From: Sphingobacterium populi
GTDB taxonomy: Bacteria; Bacteroidota; Bacteroidia; Sphingobacteriales; Sphingobacteriaceae
NCBI RefSeq assembly: GCF_001586775.1
Contig: NZ_LQXS01000002.1
Coordinates: forward strand, 62,001 to 126,000
Reading direction: 5' to 3'
Length of the DNA stretch: 64,000 nucleotides
The translations under genes and the position numbers were made by a program. Positions 26,281 through 35,734 of this stretch are shown here, piece after piece. Within the stretch, counting starts at the first letter, position 1; every line of letters begins with the position of its first letter. The notes beneath the pieces were generated by a model. The model did no database searches and was not told the DNA's origin. It saw only the letters and a program-made list of their open reading frames with translations.

Positions 26281-27777
26281 ATGGAGATCAAAGAATTGAA
26301 TACTAAGCTCGTGTCTGAATTGCGCGAGATAGCTAAAGTATTGGGGATCCCTGATACAGAAAAACTAAGAAAACAAGAGTTGATTGATCGTATTTCCGAA
26401 ATTGCTGCAGATTCTAAAGATACTGCTCCGGCGCAAGATGAGGAATTGGAAGCTGCTGCTATAGAAACAGATACTACGCCGCGCCAGCGTAAGCGTACAC
26501 GTACTGCCGGAGGAGTAGAACCCGTTTCTGTTGGGCGTCGTTCAGCAGATGATACAGTAGTAGTAGAGAGAGAGAGGCCTGCAGCATCCGAAAGACCTGC
26601 AGAATCCACCGCGGCTCCTGTAGAGCAACCTGCTGCTAAAGCTTCAACAACATCTACTGATTTCGATAATGTTATTGTGAACGAAGGTGTATTAGAGATC
26701 ATGCCAGATGGTTATGGTTTTTTACGTTCTTCTGATTACAATTATCTAACATCTCCAGACGATATATACGTTTCGCAGTCGCAGATCAAGCTTTTTGGTT
26801 TAAAGACTGGTGATAATATTCGAGGCTCGATCCGCCCGCCAAAGGAAGGGGAAAAATATTTTCCACTGGTTCGTGTTGAGTCTATTAACGGGCAAAATCC
26901 GGCAGAAATCCGTGACCGAGTTCCTTTTGATTATCTAACCCCATTGTTTCCAGATGAAAAATTAAATCTAGATCTCGGAGTAGGAAACTATTCAACTCGG
27001 ATTATGGATCTTTTCACCCCAATTGGTAAAGGGCAACGTGGATTGATCGTAGCACAACCCAAAACAGGTAAAACTAACTTGTTAAAAGAGGTTGCTAATG
27101 CGATCGCTAAAAATCATCCAGAAGTTTATTTGATTATTTTGTTGATCGATGAGCGTCCGGAAGAGGTGACAGACATGGCTAGAAGCGTACGTGCAGAGGT
27201 AATCTCTTCTACGTTCGACGAGCCTGCAGATCGCCATGTGAAGATTGCTAATATCGTATTAGAGAAAGCAAAACGCATGGTAGAGTGCGGTCACGATGTT
27301 GTGATTCTACTTGATTCTATTACACGTTTAGCACGTGCTTATAATACGGTTGCACCAGCTTCTGGTAAAATTTTATCTGGTGGTGTAGATGCCAACGCAT
27401 TACACAAACCCAAAAGATTTTTTGGTGCAGCACGTAATATCGAAGATGGTGGCTCACTGACTATCCTTGCAACAGCATTGACTGATACAGGATCTAAAAT
27501 GGATGAAGTCATCTTCGAAGAATTTAAAGGTACTGGTAATATGGAGTTGCAGCTTGATCGCAAGCTTTCTAACAAACGGATTTTCCCAGCTATCGACCTA
27601 ACTGCTTCAAGCACACGTCGCGATGATCTATTGGTAGATCGAGAGCAATTGCAAAGACTGTGGGTATTGCGTAATCATTTGGCAGATATGAACCCGCAAG
27701 AATCAATGGAATTCCTATTAAGTCAGATGCGTGGTACGAAGTCCAACGAAGAGTTTTTGATTAGCATGAATAGCTAA
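26281..27777 (+). CDS. rho: Transcription termination factor Rho
   Basis: Hexameric RNA-dependent ATPase that ends transcription. 498 residues, longer than E. coli Rho because of a variable acidic/basic insertion (~residues 55-125) between the N-terminal helical domain ([14 protein letters not shown]) and the RNA-binding cold-shock domain ([15 protein letters not shown]). Walker A is [17 protein letters not shown], Walker [17 protein letters not shown], and the Q/R-loop region has [20 protein letters not shown]. Such insertions are usual in Bacteroidota Rho. A terminator follows. The start at 26281 is followed by EIKELNTKL. Confidence 0.96.
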   Translation: MEIKELNTKLVSELREIAKVLGIPDTEKLRKQELIDRISEIAADSKDTAPAQDEELEAAAIETDTTPRQRKRTRTAGGVEPVSVGRRSADDTVVVERERPAASERPAESTAAPVEQPAAKASTTSTDFDNVIVNEGVLEIMPDGYGFLRSSDYNYLTSPDDIYVSQSQIKLFGLKTGDNIRGSIRPPKEGEKYFPLVRVESINGQNPAEIRDRVPFDYLTPLFPDEKLNLDLGVGNYSTRIMDLFTPIGKGQRGLIVAQPKTGKTNLLKEVANAIAKNHPEVYLIILLIDERPEEVTDMARSVRAEVISSTFDEPADRHVKIANIVLEKAKRMVECGHDVVILLDSITRLARAYNTVAPASGKILSGGVDANALHKPKRFFGAARNIEDGGSLTILATALTDTGSKMDEVIFEEFKGTGNMELQLDRKLSNKRIFPAIDLTASSTRRDDLLVDREQLQRLWVLRNHLADMNPQESMEFLLSQMRGTKSNEEFLISMNS

Positions 27778-27800
27778 TTCCACTCGAAATTCATAATTTT

Positions 27801-27838
27801 AGGCCACCTTCCCTATAGAAGGTGGCTTTTTATTTTTT
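27801..27838 (+). terminator. Terminator downstream of rho
   Basis: GCCACCTT (27803-27810) pairs with AAGGTGGC (27819-27826), followed by a T-rich tract. Confidence 0.82.
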
Positions 27839-27850
27839 TTAAGCTCCAGC

Positions 27851-28540
27851 ATGAAACGTTTTATTCCCAATACAATTACCATCTTCAACTTATTGTCCGG
27901 ATGTGTAGGCATATCCTTTGCTTTTAACGGACGCTTTGAGTGGGTACTATATTGTTTATTAGCGTGCGGTATATTCGATTTCTTGGATGGTACAGCGGCG
28001 CGGCTTTTGCATGTTCGTTCTGACATTGGTAAAGAGTTAGATTCATTGGCCGATGTTATTAGTTTTGGATTCCTGCCAGGCACGATTCTCTTCATGATGT
28101 TGCAAGGTACTACCTCATCTATATATTTGCCTTATGCTGGATATATCGTAACGGCATTTTCGGCGCTGCGCTTAGCGAAGTTTAATGTAGATACCAGACA
28201 ATCTACGGATTTTATAGGCGTCAATACGCCGATGAATAGCTTCGTTATTATTTCGCTCCCTTTCATTGCGCAGCGGTTTCCCGAAATTTTTGATCAAAGC
28301 TACTTTTTGTTAGCGATTATAGTGCTCAGTTCATATCTTTTAGTATCAGAGATCAAATTGTTTTCGATGAAGGTCAGCAACTTGACGTGGGCAAGCAATC
28401 GGTACAAATACTTGTTTTTACTATCTTGTATCGTACTGATTATTTTACTCCAATACCTAGCGTTACCGTTTATACTACTGTCATATATCTTATTTTCTAC
28501 GCTACACTTCTCGTCGGCAGCGCGTCAGGCAAAAGATTAA
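27851..28540 (+). CDS. pssA: CDP-diacylglycerol--serine O-phosphatidyltransferase
   Basis: Makes phosphatidylserine from CDP-diacylglycerol and serine, the first step to phosphatidylethanolamine, at the inner membrane. The CDP-alcohol phosphatidyltransferase motif is complete: DFLDGTAARLLHVRSDIGKE followed by LDSLAD gives D-G-x2-A-R-x8-G-x3-D-x3-D. About six hydrophobic segments fit the 229-residue type II enzyme of Bacteroidota. Its stop overlaps the stop of the convergent Hpt gene (TTAA), so no terminator lies between. The start follows MKRFIPNTITIFNLLSG. Confidence 0.95.
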   Translation: MKRFIPNTITIFNLLSGCVGISFAFNGRFEWVLYCLLACGIFDFLDGTAARLLHVRSDIGKELDSLADVISFGFLPGTILFMMLQGTTSSIYLPYAGYIVTAFSALRLAKFNVDTRQSTDFIGVNTPMNSFVIISLPFIAQRFPEIFDQSYFLLAIIVLSSYLLVSEIKLFSMKVSNLTWASNRYKYLFLLSCIVLIILLQYLALPFILLSYILFSTLHFSSAARQAKD

Positions 28541-28893
28541 CTTAGTGTGCTGTAGAAATGGTCTAATTCTCGCATCATCACTTCAAAGTTGCGTTCTAAA
28601 TGCTCAAATAGTGAAAGAATAATGCTTACATCTGTACCATTACGAGCGGCAGATTCCACCTCCTGAAACTGCACATGCAATTCTCGTGCTCCAATATACG
28701 ACATGGTGGGTTTCATGTGATGCGCTTTCGAACCTATCTCTGGCACATCGCGCCGATGAACAGCAGCACTAAGATTGTCAAAGTCGGAACGACAATGTGT
28801 TAGGTACATGCCTATGAAAGTCTGGATCATTTGTTCGTCGCCAAACATGTTGGACTTGATCAGATCCGGTTGAATAAAAGTATAGCTATTCAT
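28537..28893 (-). CDS. Hpt domain protein (phosphotransfer)
   Basis: A 118-residue stand-alone histidine phosphotransfer domain. The phosphoacceptor motif is KAHHMKPTMSYIGA, where the first His of HHMK is the expected site, followed by the helical bundle (ELHVQFQEVESAARNG). The ATG at 28893 gives MNSYTFIQPDLI; an earlier in-frame start extends back inside folK and is not needed. It overlaps the folK end by 8 bases, so translation is coupled. No hybrid kinase is near; partners must be elsewhere. Confidence 0.8.
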   Translation of the reverse strand: MNSYTFIQPDLIKSNMFGDEQMIQTFIGMYLTHCRSDFDNLSAAVHRRDVPEIGSKAHHMKPTMSYIGARELHVQFQEVESAARNGTDVSIILSLFEHLERNFEVMMRELDHFYSTLS

Positions 28894-29401
28894 ATAATTG
28901 ATGCACGGAAGATTGGTCAAGGCAATCTTGGAGCAATTCATCATTCGTTTGCTTCAAGACGGGATTAATATAATTCGGAGCGATTTCTACCAAAGGAATT
29001 AGCGTAAACCTACGTTCGCGAATATAAGGATGTGGGATAGTAAGATCAGGTTTGTCGACAATATCATTATTAAAATACAAGATGTCAATATCAATTACCC
29101 GCGCTCCCCATTTTATATCCCTCACGCGACCAAGCTTATTCTCAATCTGTTGGCAGGTCTGCAACAGAGCGCAGGCAGACAATTCTGTGTCTACGCTAAG
29201 AACCTGGTTGATAAAAGAAGGTTGATCAACTATTCCCCAAGCTGCCGACTCATACAAACTTGAAATTTGCACTACCTCGCCGATCAACTTGGTGATGTCT
29301 GCTACAGCGGCTTGCAATTGCTGAATTGGCTTGCCCAAATTAGCTCCCAATAGGATATATGCTCTATTTAGTTTCACTGATACAAGATAGTAAAAGTACA
29401 T
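28886..29401 (-). CDS. folK: 2-amino-4-hydroxy-6-hydroxymethyldihydropteridine pyrophosphokinase
   Basis: Transfers pyrophosphate to hydroxymethyl-dihydropterin in folate synthesis. Motifs: AYILLGANLGKPIQQL at the start, SSLYESAAWG, the ATP-binding core IDIDILYFNN and IPHPYIRERRFTLIPLVEIAP. The ATG at 29401 gives an 8-residue N-terminal tail (MYFYYLVS); a GTG at 29377 before KLNRAYILLG is the alternative and nearer to the family's usual start. Overlap with the Hpt gene downstream suggests co-translation. Confidence 0.93.
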   Translation of the reverse strand: MYFYYLVSVKLNRAYILLGANLGKPIQQLQAAVADITKLIGEVVQISSLYESAAWGIVDQPSFINQVLSVDTELSACALLQTCQQIENKLGRVRDIKWGARVIDIDILYFNNDIVDKPDLTIPHPYIRERRFTLIPLVEIAPNYINPVLKQTNDELLQDCLDQSSVHQLYE

Positions 29402-29513
29402 CAGATAAGAGGATAAGTGTTATACATAAACTGATCGGGCAACCTATGCGACGAAATTCCTTTTATTATTAGCGCTTTTCTACTAGATTTACAAGACAAT
29501 CACCTCAGCACGT

Positions 29514-31283
29514 ATGAAGCAATTTTTCAAATATGTACTCGCCACTGTAGTAGGCGTTTTTATTTCATCCATTTTAGTAGGCCTTCTATTTATAGGTCTT
29601 GTTACAGTGGTGGTTTCCTCGCTTGGTTCTAGCAGTGAGCCAACGGTATCAGCCAATTCGGTATTGCATATCACTTTGGATCATCAGATTACCGAAAAGA
29701 CTGTGCCTTCTCCTTTTGATGACATCAGTATTCCAGGAACTCCAAATACACGATCGTTAGGTCTTAATGATATCGTAGCGCGGATAAAAACAGCAAAGAC
29801 TGATAATAATATAAAGGGAATCTATCTCAATGTTAGCACTGTGAATGCCGGTTTTGCGACGGTTCGTGCGATTCGCAACGCATTGATTGACTTCAAGGAA
29901 TCTGGCAAATTTATCATTTCGTACAGCGATGTAATGACTCAAAAAGCCTATTACTTATCTTCCGTAGCCAACGAAGTGTATATTAGTCCAGTGGGTTCTG
30001 TAGATTTTCGCGGGTTGTCCAGTTCGGTCATGTTCATGAAAGATGCGTTGGACAAGTTAGGCGTTGAGATGCAGGTAGTGAAAGTAGGAACATATAAAAG
30101 CGCGGTAGAGCCTTTTATCCTCAATGAAATGAGTGCGGCCAACCGTTTGCAGGTCAATGCATATCTCAATAGTTTGTACGATGGATTTGTGAGCGATATC
30201 GCAACAGCAAGATCATTGGATGAACAGGCGGTGCGCCGTGTGGCGAATGAATATTTGATTCAATTTCCCGAAGATGCCGTAAAACAAAAATTCGTAGATA
30301 GCCTGATCTACCGCGACGAATTGCTAGTGAAGCTCAAAAATAAAGTAGGCATTGATCAGAAGAAAGATCTTTCATCCATTTCTTTACTAGACTATCGTAA
30401 ATCATCTAGCGTAAGTGGAACTTCTGGTGCTGGACGCATTGCCGTACTGTATGCCTTTGGTGATATTGTAGATGGAAACACTTCTGGTGATGAGCAGATT
30501 GGAGGCGAATCGCTTTCGCGCGAATTGCGCCAGCTGCGCGAAGATGACAAAGTAAAAGCAATCGTTCTACGGGTAAATTCTCCTGGAGGATCCGCTTTAG
30601 CCTCTGATTTGATCTGGCGCGAAGTAAGCTTAGCGAAAAAGGCCAAGCCGGTGATCGTATCGATGGGAGATTATGCTGCATCTGGAGGATACTACATTTC
30701 CGCTGCTGCAGATTCTATTTTTGCAGATGCAGGCACGCTCACTGGTTCTATCGGTGTTTTTGGTTTGATTCCAAACCTGCAAAATTTGTTTAATAACAAG
30801 TTAGGACTTCATTTCGACGTCGTCAAAACTGGTCCCTACGCAGATGTAAGTATCGATCGGCCGCTCACTGCCGAAGAAAGATCCATCGTACAAGGCGGAG
30901 TTAACCGAATTTACCAGCAATTTATGCAACGTGTAGCAGATGGCCGTGGATTGACAGTTGCGCAAGTAGATAGCATTGGACAAGGACGCGTATGGACAGG
31001 GAGCCAAGCGATAGAACTAGGTTTGGTGGACCGTCTCGGAACTTTGGATGATGCAGTAAGAAGCGCGGCAAAAATGGCGAAATTGGATTCATACAAAATC
31101 TCTGAATATCCGCGTACCAAGGACCCATTCGAATCGCTATTCAAAACTTCGAAAGAGAAAGTAAAGATGTGGTTCTTAAAAGACGAACTGGGCGATCATG
31201 TGAAGTACCTGAACGATATGAAGCGTGTAATGCAAAATACCGGTATTCAAGCGCGCCTACCATACGAAATAGAAATTTATTAA
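29514..31283 (+). CDS. sppA: Signal peptide peptidase SppA, 67-kDa type
   Basis: An inner-membrane serine protease that degrades cleaved signal peptides. 589 residues with one N-terminal membrane segment (~5-35). The duplicated peptidase-S49 layout is present: Lys195 in VKVGTYKSAVEP is the general base, and Ser390 in SMGDYAASGGYYISA is the nucleophile of the Ser-Lys dyad. RVNSPGGSALASD and DAGTLTGSIGVFG are the other conserved segments. It is followed 3 bases later by rlmH, indicating an operon. Confidence 0.95.
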   Translation: MKQFFKYVLATVVGVFISSILVGLLFIGLVTVVVSSLGSSSEPTVSANSVLHITLDHQITEKTVPSPFDDISIPGTPNTRSLGLNDIVARIKTAKTDNNIKGIYLNVSTVNAGFATVRAIRNALIDFKESGKFIISYSDVMTQKAYYLSSVANEVYISPVGSVDFRGLSSSVMFMKDALDKLGVEMQVVKVGTYKSAVEPFILNEMSAANRLQVNAYLNSLYDGFVSDIATARSLDEQAVRRVANEYLIQFPEDAVKQKFVDSLIYRDELLVKLKNKVGIDQKKDLSSISLLDYRKSSSVSGTSGAGRIAVLYAFGDIVDGNTSGDEQIGGESLSRELRQLREDDKVKAIVLRVNSPGGSALASDLIWREVSLAKKAKPVIVSMGDYAASGGYYISAAADSIFADAGTLTGSIGVFGLIPNLQNLFNNKLGLHFDVVKTGPYADVSIDRPLTAEERSIVQGGVNRIYQQFMQRVADGRGLTVAQVDSIGQGRVWTGSQAIELGLVDRLGTLDDAVRSAAKMAKLDSYKISEYPRTKDPFESLFKTSKEKVKMWFLKDELGDHVKYLNDMKRVMQNTGIQARLPYEIEIY

Positions 31284-31286
31284 GAC

Positions 31287-31760
31287 ATGAAAGTAACGCT
31301 GGTATGCGTAGGGAAAACGGACGAGAAATATATTGAGGAAGGTATCGCAAAATATACCAAGCGGTTGATTCATTACGTTAAGTTTAATATCACCGTGATT
31401 CCTGATATTAAAAACAGCAAAAACCTAAGTCAGGAGCAGCAAAAGGAAAAAGAGGGCGAATTGATACTGAAACAAGTAGATAATTCGGATACGCTGATGT
31501 TGCTTGATGAAAAAGGGCAGCAATACCGTTCAGTAGATTTTTCAAAACTTCTGGACAAAAACATGGTTAGTAATGTACAGCACATGGTTGTCGTGATTGG
31601 CGGGCCATACGGATTTAGTGATCGGGTGTATCAGCGTGCCAACGGATTGTTGTCTTTATCAAAGATGACTTTTTCCCATCAGATGATCCGCTTATTTTTT
31701 GTGGAGCAACTGTACCGCGCATTTTCGATTATGCGAGGTGAGCCGTATCATCACGAATAA
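31287..31760 (+). CDS. rlmH: 23S rRNA (pseudouridine1915-N3)-methyltransferase RlmH
   Basis: A SPOUT methyltransferase that modifies pseudouridine 1915 of 23S rRNA on 70S ribosomes. 157 residues, standard. The SAM-binding knot shows VVIGGPYGFSDRVYQRA and LLSLSKMTFSHQMIRLFF, ending RGEPYHHE, the highly conserved C-terminus. It starts 3 bases after sppA. Confidence 0.96.
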   Translation: MKVTLVCVGKTDEKYIEEGIAKYTKRLIHYVKFNITVIPDIKNSKNLSQEQQKEKEGELILKQVDNSDTLMLLDEKGQQYRSVDFSKLLDKNMVSNVQHMVVVIGGPYGFSDRVYQRANGLLSLSKMTFSHQMIRLFFVEQLYRAFSIMRGEPYHHE

Positions 31761-31810
31761 ATTTTATGGAAATTGATTGTTTATTTCATCATATAATAAA
31801 GGAGGAAAAC

Positions 31811-31945
31811 ATGGATTTGGATAAATATAAAAGAGACTATAAGTATCGAAGCCAAGAAGGAGCGCATGGTGGTGGTGTGAATAAATGGATCATCATTATT
31901 GGCGGTGCGCTGGTGGCGCTTTTGGCGTATTTTACGTCAAGGTAA
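31811..31945 (+). CDS. Small single-span membrane protein (44 residues), unknown
   Basis: A short gene with a charged, tyrosine-rich cytoplasmic-type head (MDLDKYKRDYKYRSQEGAHG) and one hydrophobic span (KWIIIIGGALVALLAYFTS), ending in Arg. It is preceded by an AAAGGAGG Shine-Dalgarno 5 bases before the ATG, unusually strong for Bacteroidota, which supports translation. It sits 50 bp after rlmH and before a terminator, so it is probably the last gene of the sppA-rlmH operon. No family is recognised. Confidence 0.65.
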   Translation: MDLDKYKRDYKYRSQEGAHGGGVNKWIIIIGGALVALLAYFTSR

Positions 31946-31964
31946 ATGCCTTGACTTGATGTAA

Positions 31965-31998
31965 AAAGCTCGCCGAGTTAATCGGCGAGGCTTTTTTG
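31965..31998 (+). terminator. Terminator of the sppA-rlmH operon
   Basis: CTCGCCGA (31969-31976) pairs with TCGGCGAG (31982-31989), loop of 5, followed by a T-run. Confidence 0.86.
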
Positions 31999-32077
31999 TT
32001 TGTGAAAATTGATGTTGTAATGGATAAATTTTAGCAAGTAAGCCGCCATTTTGCCGAGCCGATGTTGGCACCAGTGT

Positions 32078-32859
32078 TTATTTTATTGAAATAACTTGTG
32101 TATTTATTACTCTTAACATCATTACAATTGCAAGTTTTACCCCATCTTTCTCACTAACTATGTCCTTCAAGTAGATCTTATTATTATCGTAAGTTTCAGG
32201 GAAACTAATAGTAGCGTAATTGAATTCTTTCTTGTTTTTTTCTTTATATCTATATTTTACACTATTACGGCCATTAAATTTTTCTAAAAATTTGTCAATA
32301 GTTTGGTCTTTTTTATTCCAGTTTATTAAAGCCTTATTTATCCAAATTTCTTCCCAACTATCAAAAAATGGAAAATGCGCTAATATATTTCTTATAAACT
32401 TGAATAATTTCCATGAAATTTCAGATTCCATTGGAGGTCTGAATTTCGCAATTTGTTCTAAAACATCTTGCATAGGTTTGTAATTTAAAATTTCTCCGTA
32501 AACTGAAAATAATTGACTAATTCTGCCTAACCTATACATCGGAGATTGTTCCCAAAAAGATGGATTATAGATTTCAGATTGCAAATCATAAAACTTATTA
32601 TAGGATAAGTTGAGAAATAATTCTTCACTACTGCTTGGAGGTTGAACAAATTGACACTTAAGATTTTCTGAAGAACTCTTTATAGTTGATAGTAAAATCT
32701 CATCTTTTATGATAGAGTTATGGAAAATATAATCTAGAATATCGAAGGCTATTAAGTCTTTGTTTTTCAGTCTAAATATCACTTCTTCAAATAAATGATT
32801 GTCTAATTTTTTTAGATTTTTTTTATCAGAACAATCAAATTTTCAACTTCTTTTTCCAT
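32078..32859 (-). CDS. AT-rich gene with HEPN-type RNxxxH motif, frameshifted near its start
   Basis: The main frame runs from GTG 32782 to 32078 (234 residues) and is much richer in A and T than its neighbours, suggesting transfer. The protein is helical and lysine/aromatic-rich. KLFKFIRNILAHFPFF contains Arg131, Asn132 and His136, the R-N-x3-H signature of HEPN ribonuclease domains. No ATG exists in that frame; an ATG at 32859 (MEKEVENLIVLIKK) joins it if one A is added to the 8-base run at 32817-32824, giving about 260 residues with a continuous helical N-terminus. It lies between rlmH and valS with no partner gene. A toxin, defence or RNase role is an inference from the motif alone. Confidence 0.6.
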
Positions 32860-32938
32860 TCGTATTGTGATTTTGCTGCTAAAAGCCCAGCGGCTTTGCG
32901 CAGTTCCTAACTCTTCAAAAAACCTTTATCAAGAGCAT

Positions 32939-32974
32939 AAAAAAACCTCCTCGATCAATTCGGGGAGATTTTTT
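32939..32974 (-). terminator. Terminator downstream of valS
   Basis: A stem of about 8 bp (CTCCTCGA with TTCGGGGAG, one bulge/wobble), with a T-run on the minus strand directly after the valS stop. Confidence 0.78.
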
Positions 32975-32988
32975 ATGTGTTGCGATAA

Positions 32989-35604
32989 TTAGCCCAAACT
33001 TGCCAAGCTATCTTCCAGAATTTGCAACTTGGCAATCGCATCCGATTTTTTGTTTTGCTCGTTCTGCACTACATCAGGTTTTGCATTTGCCATAAAACGT
33101 TCGTTGCCTAATTTCTTATCTACAGATACCAAGAATCCTTGTAAATACGCAATCTCTTTGGTAATGCGCTCGCGTTCGGCATCCACATCAATATTATTTT
33201 CCAACGCGACATAGCACTCATCTTTACCAGCCAAGAAACTTACCGCACCACTGATTTTTTCTTTTACGAAAGTCAGTTCCGAGATGTTGGCCAGTTTGAT
33301 CATGCTTTCGCTGTAGCGCTCGAAGTTGATATGCGTAGCATTAATTGCTAAAGGCAAACCAATTTTAGGAGAGATTCCTTTCGAATTGCGAATGTTACGC
33401 ACTTCCGAAATAATCTGTTGTACCGTACCAAATTCCTTGATAAGTGTTTCATCGATCGCACCTACCTCTGGATACGATGCCACGATAATACAATCTTCGG
33501 CAGTGCGCTCGCCAAAGAGCTCATCATGCCAAAGTTCTTCGGTAAGGAAAGGCATAAAAGGATGCGCTAACTTCAACACACGCTCGAACAACGTTTTTAC
33601 CGTATCTAATGTTTCGCGCTCGATTGGTGCTTGATAAGCTGGCTTGACCAATTCTAAGTACCAAGCACAGAAATCATCCCAAATCAATTTATAAGTTGCC
33701 ATCAAGGCGTCGGATAAGCGATAGTGCGCGAAGTGATCTTCGATTTCTACCAAAGCCTGATTGAAACGGTTCTCAAACCAATTTGCGGCTAATTTTTGCG
33801 CATCAGTTGCCGGGCTATCGGTGGTTTCCCAACCTTTTACCAAGCGGAAAGCATTCCATACTTTATTGGCAAAATTCCGTCCTTGTTCACAGTACGATAC
33901 GTCAAACATTAAGTCATTGCCGGCAGGCGAAGACAGTAACATACCTACGCGCACGCCGTCGGTACCATATTGTTCCATCAACTCGATTGGGTCTGGCGAA
34001 TTGCCCAAGGATTTGGACATTTTGCGGCCTTGTTTATCACGTACAATTCCAGTCAGATAAACATTGCGGAAAGGAGGCTTTTGCGTGTAATCGTGGCCCG
34101 CGATAATCATACGCGCTACCCAGAAGAATAAAATCTCGGGAGCGGTAACTAAATCGTTGGTCGGGTAATAATATTGGAACTCCGCATTATCCGGATTGCG
34201 AACGCCATCAAAGACAGACATTGGCCACAAAGCCGATGAGAACCACGTATCTAGAACATCGTCTTCCTGACGCAAGCCTTCTGTTGATTTTCCTTCTTTT
34301 GCGAAGGCTTCTTTGGCGCCTTCCTCGGTTTTGGAGATCACCCATTCGTTGCGGTCGTTGTACCAAGCCGGAATCCGTTGTCCCCACCAAAGCTGGCGTG
34401 AGATACACCAATCTTTCACATTCTCCATCCAATGTTTGTAGGATGCAAAAAACTTGTCTGGAATCAAGTTGATCGTTCCATCTTGCACATAATCCAAAGC
34501 TGGTTTAGATAGTTTTTCCATTTTCAACCACCATTGCATCGATAACTTGGGCTCGATCGCTGCGTCCGTACGCTCGGAAAAACCAACTTGCGACACATAA
34601 TCTTCTACTTTTTCTAGTTGGCCAATCTCATCGAGTTGCTTAGCCACTTTCTTACGAGCGATAAAGCGATCTTCACCAACGAAAATTTCTGCTTTTTCGT
34701 TCAACGTACCATCATCATTTAAGATATCGATCACCGGCAGGTTGTGTTTTTGTCCCAATTCATAATCGTTGAGATCATGTGCTGGCGTCACTTTTAAGCA
34801 GCCCGTTCCAAAATCCATCTCGACATATTCGTCTAAAATGACGGGGATCTCGCGGTTAATGATCGGTACGAGTACTGTTTTTCCTTTTAGATGTGTGTAG
34901 CGCTCATCGTTCGGGTTGATACAGATCGCCGAATCCGCCATAATGGTTTCTGGACGAGTGGTCGCAATGACGATATGATCTGCGCTATCTTTAATCTGAT
35001 AGCGGATATAATACAATTTTTGGTTGACTTCTTTGCGGATTACTTCCTCGTCAGATAAAGCGGTTTTTCCTTTTGGATCCCAATTGACCATGCGTACGCC
35101 ACGGTAGATATAGCCTTCTTCGTGCCATTTGATAAAGGTATCGAGTACGGCATCCGAAAGATCAGGATCCATCGTAAATTTGGTGCGTTCCCAATCACAG
35201 GATGCGCCCAATTTCTCCAATTGACTCAAGATAATGCCGCCATATTTCTCCTTCCATTCCCAAGCATAGTTCAAAAAGTCCTCACGAGAAATGTCTTTTT
35301 TGTCGATGCCTTTCTCTTTCAACATCGCGACAACTTTTGCTTCCGTAGCGATAGAAGCATGATCCGTTCCCGGTACCCAACAAGCATTTTTGCCTTGCAT
35401 ACGCGCCTTACGAATCAATACATCCTGAATGGTATTGTTCAACATGTGTCCCATATGAAGCACGCCTGTCACGTTTGGTGGTGGCATCACAATCGTATAC
35501 GGCTCTCTACCATCGGGCACTGAACGGAAAAATCCATTCTCCTTCCAATAGGAATACCATTTGTTTTCGGCTTCTTTAGGACTGTATGTTTTCGCTATAC
35601 TCAT
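32989..35604 (-). CDS. valS: Valine--tRNA ligase
   Basis: A class I synthetase charging tRNA-Val, 871 residues as expected for bacteria. HIGH-type motif in PPNVTGVLHMGHML (~residues 42-55); a large editing (CP1) domain with IATTRPETIMADSAI and GTGCLKVTPAHDLNDYELG; the KMSKS motif GRKMSKSLGNSPDP; and a C-terminal coiled coil (ERERITKEIAYLQGF) near the end, usual in ValRS. It is divergent from pheT; a TATTTTTG box (35633-35640) lies 29 bases upstream of the start. Confidence 0.97.
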   Translation of the reverse strand: MSIAKTYSPKEAENKWYSYWKENGFFRSVPDGREPYTIVMPPPNVTGVLHMGHMLNNTIQDVLIRKARMQGKNACWVPGTDHASIATEAKVVAMLKEKGIDKKDISREDFLNYAWEWKEKYGGIILSQLEKLGASCDWERTKFTMDPDLSDAVLDTFIKWHEEGYIYRGVRMVNWDPKGKTALSDEEVIRKEVNQKLYYIRYQIKDSADHIVIATTRPETIMADSAICINPNDERYTHLKGKTVLVPIINREIPVILDEYVEMDFGTGCLKVTPAHDLNDYELGQKHNLPVIDILNDDGTLNEKAEIFVGEDRFIARKKVAKQLDEIGQLEKVEDYVSQVGFSERTDAAIEPKLSMQWWLKMEKLSKPALDYVQDGTINLIPDKFFASYKHWMENVKDWCISRQLWWGQRIPAWYNDRNEWVISKTEEGAKEAFAKEGKSTEGLRQEDDVLDTWFSSALWPMSVFDGVRNPDNAEFQYYYPTNDLVTAPEILFFWVARMIIAGHDYTQKPPFRNVYLTGIVRDKQGRKMSKSLGNSPDPIELMEQYGTDGVRVGMLLSSPAGNDLMFDVSYCEQGRNFANKVWNAFRLVKGWETTDSPATDAQKLAANWFENRFNQALVEIEDHFAHYRLSDALMATYKLIWDDFCAWYLELVKPAYQAPIERETLDTVKTLFERVLKLAHPFMPFLTEELWHDELFGERTAEDCIIVASYPEVGAIDETLIKEFGTVQQIISEVRNIRNSKGISPKIGLPLAINATHINFERYSESMIKLANISELTFVKEKISGAVSFLAGKDECYVALENNIDVDAERERITKEIAYLQGFLVSVDKKLGNERFMANAKPDVVQNEQNKKSDAIAKLQILEDSLASLG

Positions 35605-35632
35605 CTTTGATTATGCATAAAAAATAAAGCAA

Positions 35633-35640
35633 CAAAAATA
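35633..35640 (-). promoter_or_regulatory. Candidate -7 promoter box for valS
   Basis: On the minus strand TATTTTTG matches TAnnTTTG; the -33 box is unclear. Confidence 0.35.
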
Positions 35641-35705
35641 CGGATTAATCTTGATTTATGCGCTGTGCAAGGTAAGAGTAGGTTACATATTTTAGCGTAA
35701 AATTC

Positions 35706-35713
35706 TATATTTG
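35706..35713 (+). promoter_or_regulatory. Candidate -7 promoter box for pheT
   Basis: TATATTTG matches TAnnTTTG, 22 bases before the ATG at 35735. Confidence 0.4.
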
Positions 35714-35734
35714 TACCACGAAAAAAGAATCAGC

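Noticed and set aside
31999..32077. att-like or repeat boundary left of the HEPN-motif gene
   Set aside because: No direct repeat was found on the other side (32860-32940), so transfer is argued from composition only.
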